This document shows, one piece after another, positions 1-9,317 of a stretch of DNA of 31,876 nucleotides (position 1 is its first letter; every line of letters starts with the position of its first letter). The translations under genes and the position numbers were made by a program. The DNA is from Astrothelium macrocarpum (lineage: Eukaryota > Ascomycota > Dothideomycetes > Trypetheliales > Trypetheliaceae). The notes under the pieces were generated by a model. That model worked only from the letters and a program-made list of their open reading frames with translations. It ran no database searches and had not been told where the DNA came from. The stretch spans positions 1 to 31,876 of the forward strand of contig JAGEMR010000218.1 in the NCBI GenBank assembly GCA_021030915.1. The letters run 5' to 3'.

Positions 1-2135
1 CCGCACTCTCATACGAAGAATTTAAATAATTCAATCACAACAATATAAATTTTTTTACATTATTCAGAATTCTCTTTTTCAGATGTATTTTTAATTATAA
101 TACAGGTGCGCGTATTATGCCCAGGTTTGTTGCAGTTATTATATTACCGTTTATCTGTTTTTGACATTCTCGTACGATTATCATTTTCATCTATTTTTTA
201 TTATATTATCTGTTTAAACCCTTTCTGAATCTGTAAATTCTGTCCATTTTATATAGAAAAAGATCCTTCTTTTAATAGACGGGTTTTTTTAATCCTCTAA
301 TATCGGTTAAATTTTTGATTTATCATATGAAATATTTGATTCTTTTCCTTCAAAATGGCAAATTGATGTATTATTATAATTGTATTATATGAAAATTGGT
401 CGATAATAGATAAAAATTCAGATAGAGAATTATTCTGATATCGTATGATTCGGTTTCTAATATATTCATTTTGAGATTATATTTCAATAGGGTTGTGTGA
501 TGTCTTTGATTTTCAGAAGAGGGGGGGTCCAGATGAGCTTCCAGGGGGTGTAGATGTATATAATTTCATATCCAATTATGAAATTACATATTCTGGGTCG
601 TATAATACAAATCCTGCTTCTCGAAAATCTCTTTGAATATTTGATTCTATTATAATAATTTGAAAAATTTTATAAAACATTAAAAAGAAATTCTTTTTTA
701 AAATATAAATGATATATATTTATATGAGATTATCAATTATTTAACCGTACGCGCGTTTTAATGCGCGAAAATAGCCTATATCAAATGACTATAATTTATA
801 TGATAAATGAGAAGATATATAAAAAATAATAATATTATTCTTTTGGCAGAATAATTCAAAATCAATTAAATGATGGTTTTCGTGTTTATTAAAAATGAAA
901 AGATGATGTATATTTATTATATGATTTATAATATATCGATTGAAATATTAAATCCAATTTAAATTTCATTTATTTATTATTCAATTATTATCTGATATAA
1001 TAATCATCCAATTATATGATAATGGATTATTTTGATATCAAAATGAGAGGTGATTTTTGTTCGTAATAATGATATACGGTGGGATGATATAATCCAATAT
1101 GTTTATATCTTGAATTATTATCATCTATTCTTGATTATTCTATTGAATCGTATGAGACTTTTTATATCTTTCAATATTGATAATAACCATTTCTGACGAG
1201 ATTTGGCCCATTAAAAACCCCGTCTCATCAAAATTATAAATATTCCCCTTTTAAATGCCAAATTGGTCAATTGTATATTATATAAGATTAAATCATTCAC
1301 GAAATTTGTCAGAATTTTTATATTGGATTTTCTGATAATCGATTCTACGATTAAAACATATACGTAATTCAGATTATTATTATACAAGATTAGAAATCCA
1401 ATTTTTATTTATATATGATGTGTTACGGTCGTATAATAATCGATTCGTTATATCTTCAACACCATTATATCGGAAAGGAAATGATCGCGAATTTAGATCA
1501 AATATATATCATATAAATATCTATTTTTCTAATTCAATGAATTTTTGATGAGGATGTTGAATATCGCGTTATGAAGATTTTTTATGTTTTCGATTTTGAA
1601 ATATCATACGAGAAATTTTATAAATAATTATTATACGACGAATATTTAATTTAGAATTCTTTTGAAACGTCTGAAATACAAGAACAAAATCATTTTCTTT
1701 CCAGGCTTAAACCATAATAAAATGTGGGAAAAAAATGGATTTAAATTGAGTTATACGAAAATGCGGAAAAGTGGCCAATCCAATTGGGTGGCCAACTCAA
1801 TTGTGTTGTACGTTATTTTGTAAATTAATATATAAATATAATATTCAATACTTATAAAATATGAACTTTCATATTATATTATATCTACTTATATCTGTTT
1901 AAATTAGTTTATACAGCTTTCTATTTAAATTTATTTAAATTATTTGAATTATTTAATATTATTTAAATATTTATTTTTATTAAATAATTGAATATATCTC
2001 AATTAATATTATAAAATTTCAATTTTTTATATCAATAATTAAAAATACATATATAATTCTATATCATATTATAATTTGAAATTAAATCTATTTATGATTG
2101 TAGAGATATTTAAATTTAAATAAATCTAATAAAAC
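1..2135 (-). mobile_element. RIP-decayed Fot1/pogo-like DNA transposon, left end cut by the window
   Basis: This AT-rich block contains one transposase frame on the minus strand (60-1715). The 59 bases before its stop codon would be 3' untranslated sequence, and the left terminal repeat lies outside the window. To the right of the start codon, AT-rich sequence continues to about 2130. Short GTGGCC-bearing motifs at 1768-1792 and 2143-2169 resemble terminal or subterminal repeats of such elements. I cannot fix the right border more closely than 1810-2180, and I see no target duplication. Base composition changes abruptly near 2135, where ordinary sequence starts. Confidence 0.8.
60..1715 (-). 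pseudogene. Fot1/pogo-type DDE transposase, RIP-inactivated
   Basis: Reading the minus strand from an ATG at 1713-1715 gives one register of 552 codons ending in TAA at 60-62. It has many in-frame stops but no frameshift I could find. In order: an N-terminal helix-turn-helix region (NSKLNIRRI near 1640-1660), a CENP-B-like region (YNGVEDITNRLL near 1440-1470; NKNWISNL near 1390-1405), and the catalytic-core motif IYNFDETGFLMGQ at about 1203-1241 containing the first catalytic Asp. After it come IPPYII and NPLSYNW. A degraded HSSH...QPLDVGCF-like stretch lies near 740-800, a TPPGSSSGPP linker near 520-545, and a terminal Cys/His knuckle-like NNCNKPGHNTRTC near 93-133. About 551 residues fits Fot1/pogo transposases. 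Most stops are explained by C-to-T change (CAA to TAA, TGG to TGA), as RIP produces. It is not functional. Confidence 0.88.
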
Positions 2136-2287
2136 GTGCAAAGTGGCGGGCCGTGCGAAAGGTGGCCGATACTCCTAGTGTTTCTACGTTTTTCCTTCAG
2201 AACTTTAATAGCCAGCCTGATTTTAATCATCACAAGCAGGATTCCATCTCCTTTCAATCTAACATCTAGAAATCAACGTTTGCAGCA

Positions 2288-3446
2288 ATGTCGATGCAGC
2301 CGACGAAGCTTGACCGGTTGAAACTGGGGAGAAGCATATGGTCATGGAACTTGTGCGATGATTGTCTTCAAGGTGGAACCTGCAACCAATCCGATTGTGA
2401 TGAGCCTCGCACTAAGAATCTCGCCCAGTATTAGACTTACTACGCAAATACAATGATAGACTGCACAAGCGCGACTGGAAAACATTCCGATTACGAGGTC
2501 ATTTTCAACATTATACGAATGCTCCAGGACCAGCCCTTTTTGACCAGGGAAGACCTGGCAAGGCGGGCAGATGCGGCATTGAAAGAAGTCGATATTGCGG
2601 TCAGGCTTATGACCATGATACCTTGCTCTTACGAGTTGGACTTGTATTTTAAAATGGAACAAGGGACAAATCCAGTTTCTTGGGGCCCAGTAACAAGTTT
2701 TGTTTACTTCATAGAACAGGCTTTACCAGCCAATTTAACAACATCTATTAGGCTCAATGCGGAACAAAAATCAGCATTAATGGCAAGAAAGTTGAAGAAA
2801 AAACTCAATTTTAACATTCGGCCGACAAATGACTTGAGAGAGCATCTCAAGTTGGATAGGAGGAGGCGTGCTGTCCTTGTTTTTCATCACACGGCCTTCT
2901 TAAAAGAACATTTGTGTCGGACTAAGAACCTACCCCATAACTCATCTTTACATGACTGCTTACGATTGTGAGGATAATTATACGTTCGATGATATAGAAA
3001 ATCTCTAATGGTTATTGCACAGAGGTTCAATTCCGCGACAGCTTGCTTTGGAGATCCTCGACTCTGTACATCAAGTTTTGTTTCCATTGGCGGATCGAAA
3101 ATCTAAAAGAATGCTCAACAATCTGATTCGAAATTATTCCTTTGACCAAGATATTCTAAGATTTCAATCCGCCGCTTTCCGGAATTCGGAAGAAAAAGCT
3201 ATACACTATTCCTATTTTGGTAGACAGTTACAAGAACTTCTTGAAGAAGTTGAACATCCACTGGCCCATGGGCGGATTGACAAATTCATCCAACGTAACA
3301 GTGATTCACGCCATATGATGATGGCTACTTTGGCAGGAGTTGCGTTCGCTATACTATTAGGATTTCTAAGTCTGGCTATAACGTCACTTCAAACTTGGAT
3401 TGCATGGCAGCAGTGGAAGCATCCGATTATTGGCGGTCCAAGCTGA
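2288..3446 (+). pseudogene. Pseudogene of a fungal C-terminally membrane-anchored protein of unknown function
   Basis: From ATG 2288 the frame reads a Cys-containing N-terminal segment (SIWSWNLCDDCLQGG) and hits TAG at 2432-2434. The neighbouring frame carries the next conserved piece (LHKRDWKTFRL, about 2431-2497), and the first frame resumes at about 2500 with a long helical region (LTREDLARRADAALKEVDIA). A further frameshift near 2930-2952 leads to YTFDDIENL, an in-frame TAA at 3006-3008, and the C-terminal half: IPRQLALEILDSVHQVLFPL, then a transmembrane segment (GVAFAILLGFLSLAI, about 3335-3385) near the end. I recognise this as a widespread fungal hypothetical family with a C-terminal anchor, with no known function. 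At least three frame changes and one extra stop make it a pseudogene, though parts stay well conserved. Confidence 0.72.
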
Positions 3447-3820
3447 ACTATCGTGGTCTTTCCGTTACGTCTCGCTCTATTAGGATTGGATAGCAAAACT
3501 GAGAAGTAAAAATTCTGATCTCTTTTCAAACCCACTGACAGTGTGATGCAGAGATTGTGTCGAAATCATGAAAGATGGTGCCGGCATGAAGGCTTGCAGG
3601 ATGAGGCGCGGTATATGTGGTAGTCTACGGTTATCCATGTCGATAATGGCGAAGCCGATCAGTGGGTAGCGTCATCTGCTTGTCTAAATTTCATATCGAC
3701 AACATGTTTCCTTCGCGCTCAGAGGCTTTCAGTGTCTAGAGCTGAATCACGCTGTCTCCTAAGAGACCACCACTCTGTTATGGAAATAGAACCGTTACGT
3801 CAAATCCTGGAATCTGTTAG
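3447..3820. other. Intergenic stretch, no gene seen
   Basis: This lies between the 3' end of the membrane-anchored pseudogene and the minus-strand repeat tail of the MFS locus. I see no reading frame, RNA gene or repeat that I can support here. Confidence 0.5.
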
Positions 3821-3967
3821 CTAATTATGCTGATCCCAAGCTCCATAAAGTGCACATACTTCCGTAGTCAATTCGTATGTTTCGTGATCCGGCAGTGATT
3901 CGCATATTTTGAGTCTCCTGACTGATCCAGGTCTTCCGTGTTCCGCCGGTAATTCGCATATTCTCCT

Positions 3968-4066
3968 GGGTAATTTGTAGCTTTCGGGTCCTTGAGATAA
4001 TTCATATCTTTCAGGTGCTCGAGGAAATTCGTATCTTTTAGGACCTTGAGGTAATTCATCCAATTC
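3968..4066 (-). repeat. 27-bp tandem minisatellite downstream of the MFS frame
   Basis: Three complete 27-bp units (3968-3994, 3995-4021, 4022-4048) and a partial fourth are visible. They share a core like AATTCATATCTTTCAGG followed by a short G/C-rich spacer. The period is a multiple of three. On the minus strand one open frame (3821-4138) reads nine-residue repeats such as ELPQGPKRY, EFPRAPERY and ELSQGPESY. That frame overlaps the end of the MFS exon in a different register. It may be a former C-terminal tail lost by frameshift, or only an open frame created by the repeat. Confidence 0.75.
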
Positions 4067-4109
4067 GCGTTTCGGCCTAACATATTTTTCATCATCTGGG
4101 ACTTCCCGC

Positions 4110-6030
4110 TTATCTGGATAAACAAAGATTCTGATCACTCATAGCATACTCCGTCAGTACGGCACCTATTGTTAACAGAGACCGCCAGTCCATCAGTATG
4201 GCACCTATTGTCGACAGAGTCGCCGTCGCGACAGCCACGAAGAACGTCTCAGTAATCGCAGAATTGTACACCCCTAGCACGTTTGCCAGGTCCTTGGCAG
4301 CGACGTGATCTTCGAAACTGGTGATGCCAAGAGAAGCCACTAGTTTTGCATCCTCATCTAGCGCGACTTGCTGCATATTGGCGACGATTCTGTTCCGGAA
4401 TACGGTCTCACCAACCAAGATAAAGATCGCGCAGCCGAGCTTCTGACTGCTTGATAAAATAGCTAGCACGGTTACTCGGTCCGTTGATGGCAAAAACGAC
4501 CACAGCTCCCGGATGCGCATGTCTCTACCTATACCGTAGCCAGCACCAATGAGAACCTATGAAAGCAATCAGCAGGGGAGCAGCGTATTCAATGGAGGAT
4601 GATGCAAACCTGGCAACCGATCCAAGCTTCATGACCGGTGTTGATGCGGAGAGTGCTTAGCAAACCTATGCCCACGCTGGTCAAAACCGAAGACACGATA
4701 ATGAAGGGCGAACGGTAATTCATAGTAGTAACAATAATTTCCAAAATGATATTCAAAAGGTCAGAGCTAATATAATACGGTAGATTCATGACCCCGCTTT
4801 TTGTAGGAGAAGCATTCTTGATGACTTGAAACCATATAGGAGTATAGTACGTTAAAATGTAGACGGCCGCACTCAGGTAAGTCGTAAACCACATGCCCGC
4901 CATGATAGACCGCTGTGTAGCAATGCGTTGTGGTATGACCGCGTGACTCCTGAATCGGAACTGGATCACGGCAGAAATCGCCATCGAAACCCCGAAAAGA
5001 ACGAGTGGTAAGAGAATCCGCCAGTCGCTCCAAGCAAAGGTGGTCCCGCCCCACTGCAGTGAAAGCAATAGACATGCAATCCCTAGTATGACTAAATGGG
5101 AACCCCACAAATTGAATATGTTTTGATATCCCAGGAGCCGATCCAACCTGACGGTATCACGCGAAGACTTAAGATGGAATAATACTACAACTAGAGCCGT
5201 AGTGCCGACGAGCGGTAGGTTGATATAGAAACACCAACGCCATGAAACGTTATCGGTGAAGGCACCGCCAACTACTGGTCCCACTGTAAAACCGATGGTA
5301 CTGAAAATTGAACAGATACGGTAGACTAAGCCCTGGGAGCGAAGGGTAGTCAAGCTCGGCAAAATGTTGCTAGGTCCTTGGAGAATACCAGCGGTACCAG
5401 CGCCTGCTATAACACGACCGCCGATGAGGGATCTAGATGTAGAGGCAGCACCACAAAGAATAGAGCCGATCCCAAAGACAACAAGGGAGGCAAGGTATGT
5501 CCATTGTTGTGAAAATTTGGAGTAGAGGAAGTCAAAGACAAGCTCAAAAGCACTCGCCGATAATAGGTAGGCAGCGGCATACCAGCCAAGATCATTAGGA
5601 GACTTGAACTGGTCCGTAATCTAAATAATCATATCACTCAATGGTCGCTCTGCATGGCAGCTACTGGGAAACTGACCTTGGGAATTGCTGTCAAGATTGA
5701 GGTTTCGCTTAAACCCAGACTGAAAGCAGACAAGCACAGCGCACTTATAATCAGCCGTTGCTTCCAGGCTTTGAGAGCTCTGTAGTGCTGTACAGCTTTG
5801 TCTATATCTCGATTTTCTTTAGCATCTTCACCTTCCGACTTTTTACTTCGTGCATCAAAGCTAACCCATATTCTGATGGTTCTGGCATTTATAACCAGCC
5901 ATTGCTTCCAAGCTTTGAGAGCTCTGTAGCGCTGGACAGCCTTTACTATATCTCGCTTTTCTTTAGCATCTTCACCTTCCGACTTTTTACTTTGTGCATC
6001 AAAGCTATCCCATATTCTGATGGTTCTGGC
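4110..6030 (-). CDS. MFS drug/metabolite transporter module, fused in frame to the upstream GDxG module
   Basis: This encodes a major facilitator superfamily transporter of the long fungal drug:H+ antiporter type, expected in the plasma membrane as an exporter. Exons on the minus strand: up to 5677, 5620-4610 and 4556-4110, with introns 5676-5621 (56 nt) and 4609-4557 (53 nt). The first helix reads LIISALCLSAFSLGLSETSI and is followed by TAIPKITDQF. Antiporter motif C appears as TVGPVVGGAFTDNVSWRWCF, near 5270. Further helices follow, and the last exon holds GETVFRNRI and YNSAITETFFVAVATATLS, typical of the C-terminus. Oddities: there is no methionine between the splice acceptor of the upstream module (6381) and 5677, so this module has no start of its own. 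The cytosolic tail is duplicated (144 bp), the C-terminus is duplicated (39 bp), and the segment GRDMRIRELWSFLPSTDR looks disturbed. A neighbouring terpenoid cluster suggests product export, but that is inference; it may be non-functional. Confidence 0.72.
4152..4219 (-). repeat. 39-bp in-frame tandem duplication in the MFS C-terminus
   Basis: The segments 4152-4180 and 4191-4219 are near-identical (shared core GGCACCTATTGT) with a period of exactly 39 bp. On the minus strand this gives a 13-residue duplication in the last exon: LSTIGAILMDWRS followed by LLTIGAVLTEYAM. The copies differ at several positions, so the duplication is not very recent. It extends the end of the final transmembrane helix of the transporter. 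Confidence 0.75.
5743..6030. repeat. 144-bp in-frame tandem duplication at the GDxG/MFS junction
   Basis: Copy 1 (about 5743-5886) and copy 2 (about 5887-6030) are direct repeats with period 144 bp and only scattered substitutions. They share, for example, TTTGAGAGCTCTGTAG and CATCTTCACCTTCCGACTTT. The unit is 48 codons, so the minus-strand frame is kept. Each copy encodes ARTIRIW, then a charged stretch (SKKSEGEDAKE), then YRALKAWKQ just before the first membrane helix. The plus-strand open frame across this region is only the antisense shadow of the duplication. Confidence 0.85.
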
Positions 6031-7599
6031 CTCCCTATTGATGGCCGGAGACGCTGTTGAGCCGAAGATCTCGATGGAATCTAGCCCACTGTCTCTGGGC
6101 CATGGCTCGATAGCTCTTCTAGAAGCGTCGTATCTGATGGATGGATCCGGATTCCAACTGTCATTTCCAAGCTTGTCTAGCGAAATAGTTTCACCATTAT
6201 ATACATGTACGGCACTAAATCCAAGGATTTTTTTGATATCCTTGAAAATGTCCTCAATTGGGACAATAAGGGCGTCGCCGAAAGGATCTAGGGCAACGAC
6301 ATGCCCATAGAGTTGATGATTCTCAGCATCAACAACCCAGGCGCCGCAGTCTCCTTTCCCTAGAGCTACGATGGTTAATCGCTGACAAATCTATAACGAT
6401 CCTTAAGTATACATACACCGCGGCTAATGTTGCAATACTTTCATATTGAACACGGTAATAGGAGAGCCACCATATCCTAACGTAAGGAAGTTAGGATCTA
6501 GGAACAAGGAAGCAGTCAGTTGGGCCTGGCCTCCATCATCCGAAGTAGTGAGAATAAAGACTTTGCAATGACTTGCAGTTGGGTCTCCTGTTGATTCGAT
6601 CTGGTCTAGTTCAAAACTCCGAGACTTGGTGATCTTACCAAGCCCTGTCCCATGATTGAACAGTTTGTTAGAGACTGTTGAAATGATTGTGACATCGACG
6701 AGTGCCCAGTCGAGATAATGGTGTGTGCGCAAGGAGTTCGGATCTAGATTTATTGCGAAAGTCAATATTGGTTGTGTAACGTGGGAGCTCAAAGATTTCT
6801 TCCAAAGACTGAGATCTTGGACGCGAGGCACGCCAATCTGAAGCGCGTTGTAAGATGTTTCACTAGACAATTCCGGCTCGGAATCTGAATCGTCATTATC
6901 AGGGCTCTTATCGCTATCTGAACAAGAGTCAGGAGCATTAGAACAGTCCGAATTAGAACTCTCGACATTGAATACATGGCCAACAGTCAAACCCTAAACC
7001 TGTGAAATGCCATTTTTATCTTTATACACAATCGTTCTACCCAACGTAGCAACTTGTTTTGGTACATTTTGTTTTGAAGAGGTGATAGCCAGGCCACAGA
7101 GAGTATTCGAGGTAGGATTAGCTAGAGAAACTTGTGATTTGAGTATTTCCGCAAGAAGCCACGGACCATCGCATACAAGGATAGCCGGTTGCATACACAT
7201 ATCGGACCGTTGAACCTCATGTATTACATGTTCTTGTTTGAAATATTTTCTGACTTTCTTTTCATAATTTTTATGGCATGCGATAACGATATAAAGTTGT
7301 GCTTGGTTTTCATCTTTTCCGAGCCATTTCAGCTGCCATGACATAGGCTCCGCTTTTTTAGCCGATTTGAAAACATAGTCGCAAAGCGGTTCGAAGAATA
7401 TATCTCGTAGGTCTTGGAAACGCTCCTTCGCTTCGGGTGGAACTTCCCTATCGAAATTTTGCAACTCCTTGCTTTTCACACCGTGTAGGGCACTCGATTT
7501 GGAGCTATAGCCGGAGTCGTGAAGGGCGAGGGGAGCACCAGAGACGTGAGGATCATCAGTGACGCGAACGCTGCTCCTCTGGGTGTCAGTAGCGTCCAT
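6031..7599 (-). pseudogene. Fungal GDxG (trypsin-like fold) protein module with one in-frame stop
   Basis: Starting at ATG 7599, the N-terminus has the LHDSGYSSKSSALHG-type low-complexity start common in a large family of uncharacterised fungal proteins. It continues with KERFQDLRDIFFEPLCDYV, a beta-rich region (LYIVIACHKNYEKKVRKYF), ATLGRTIVYKDKNG, then GLTVGHVFNVE. A TAG at 6994-6996 sits just before GLTVGHVF and interrupts the protein. An acidic Ser/Asp-rich linker follows (about 6870-6960). An intron at 6438-6382 (57 nt, GTATTG...TCAG) leads to the motif GKGDCGAWV and LYGHVVALDPFGDALIVP. GD-S-G-x-W is the usual active-site-like motif of chymotrypsin-fold proteins; here the Ser position is Cys. 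No function is known to me. After this domain the frame runs without a stop into the MFS module. One nonsense codon argues for a pseudogene, unless an unseen intron removes it. Confidence 0.65.
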
Positions 7600-9289
7600 C
7601 GAGCTGCAGCATCACTAAGAGTCAAGATTTAGGCCATGGCTCGTTTGACGGTGTTGCGGAGGATTGTGACGAGACGAGCTCAAATGTAGTTAGCGTACAT
7701 ATTCTTGTGCTTAGGGTAAAGTCGTTAGCGAACCAATTAATCGTCTTGATTTGCCCTCTTCATCCTCAGTCATTGCTAGCGACAACCGGCTTCACCGGCA
7801 ACATCATCATCTATCACATTTAGCCTACCGTAGTAAGCACCCAGCACAATACGAACACCGGCCATTTCACTCACTTCCAATCTTGGGATTAATACACTAA
7901 ACTCGGACACCTTAGTGCTAAGCCGCGTTGCATCGCGGTGATTAGCTTCGCGTCATGTTGATTGAACAACATTGCTATCGGAAGTCGAGAACTGGTAGCA
8001 ACTTCAATCAAACATATTTCTAAGGGGATTTCATAAGATTTACGAGAGCTGTGTCTTCTCTACTTGCAACATCGTCTAGCGATGAACAGAGAATAGATCT
8101 CTTCGTGCAAGAAACACGTGAAATATGGAAATGGTCACAAAACTCTGCCAAAGGATCGTCATGGTGTCTCCAACAGATTGTCAGAGTGCGCATTTTACGA
8201 GTCACACTAATCTCTAAGCAATACGGTCAAGAAAATCGATGGTGGCCTATGAGAAGTCACTCAGCGAGTGCGCATTCAGTGTCATTCTACTCATGCGCCG
8301 AAACAATACTGACATTAGCTGTGCCATTTCCCCCCTCTCTGATATATCCAAAACCAGCTCAAAATATGATTCATGACATCCGTCAACTACACATACGGTC
8401 AAGACCATTAATTATGAGATTTTTCTGATTGACCTAGCACAGGAGAGTCTTGACCGGCCTTGCTCTAAATGGATGCACTTTTAGAATTCTGCAAAGCATC
8501 AGCTTTATCTCATGAATTATTTGAGAATGCTGTCATCTGGCATCATTTTCAAGCGCTGTCTCTGATGCGACAAGAGCACAGTTCGTGTCTAGTTGGCTAC
8601 AACGATCCCCATGACATGCCGTATGTACTAAAAAATGTTGCTGGACTATTTTCCCTTTCTCGCTCTCGAAATAATGATTGTGCTACGTGCTTTTGCAATT
8701 GCTCTGTCAAGAGAAGTGGGAGCAATTGTAGTCGGGGGATCTGTCATGGATTTTTGCTGAGACTGCTTCTGTATGCGGATCAAAATTCTCCTTAATTAGC
8801 GTTGCCGTGCCTGCACAGCAATTTTAGCGTCCGCAAAGCGAGGGAATAGGTTCGTTTGCTAAGCTACGAACCTCTGCACGTCCAGTCGCTGACCACTCCG
8901 AAGCTTTGGTAAGTGAAGTGTCGATTTTGCCGAGTAGGTCGTACTAAAAGATGGTCGCATCACATCGCATTCCAGATCAGTTTTGGTTTCCATATTCGTG
9001 AACTGTTTCTTGTACGATTTTTCTGAAAGTGGCCTTGAACGCAGATTCAGAGAAGGCTTAAGGACTCGAACATTAGAAGGAGAGAAGTCTTTTTGAGAGG
9101 CAACTTGTGATCGAGCACATCCCGTATGAGGCGCTCGCTGTATACATCGTTAAGACCTGATTCTACGCACAATTCTTCGTGGCATCGCATCTTTCCTAGA
9201 ACAAAATGGAATATGTTCGTGGATATAGTTAGAAAGTGGTTACAGAGTCTTGAAATTTAACTCCAACTATCAAGATAGTATTGTAACAA
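7600..9289. other. Long intergenic region, no supported gene
   Basis: Open frames of 108-125 codons on the plus strand (8051-8428, 8469-8795) show no recognisable domain, no plausible splice continuation and no conserved motif. I treat them as chance. Base composition is ordinary, not RIP-like. The part next to 7599 is presumably the promoter of the GDxG gene. Confidence 0.5.
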
Positions 9290-9308
9290 CGGCTGATATT
9301 ATCAGCCG
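9290..9308. terminator. Perfect 19-bp palindrome just past the HAD-terpene cyclase stop
   Basis: The sequence CGGCTGATATTATCAGCCG is its own reverse complement around a central base, with partly complementary GTAAC/GTTAT flanks outside. It lies 10 bases beyond the stop codon (9318-9320) of the minus-strand terpene-cyclase gene. It could mark the 3' untranslated region as an RNA hairpin, or be a dyad protein-binding site. Fungal transcription does not need such a terminator, so the function is a guess. Confidence 0.35.
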
Positions 9309-9317
9309 ATAACGTTA

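Noticed and set aside
3968..4066. Tandem repeats as a possible CRISPR array
   Set aside because: Units are contiguous without spacers and divergent, in a eukaryotic genome; they form a minisatellite.
5758..6310. Plus-strand frames of about 100 codons with membrane-like composition
   Set aside because: They are antisense to the tandemly duplicated, clearly coding minus-strand MFS tail and GDxG domain.
8051..8795. Two plus-strand frames of 125 and 108 codons
   Set aside because: No domain, no conserved motif and no splice continuation; ordinary chance frames.
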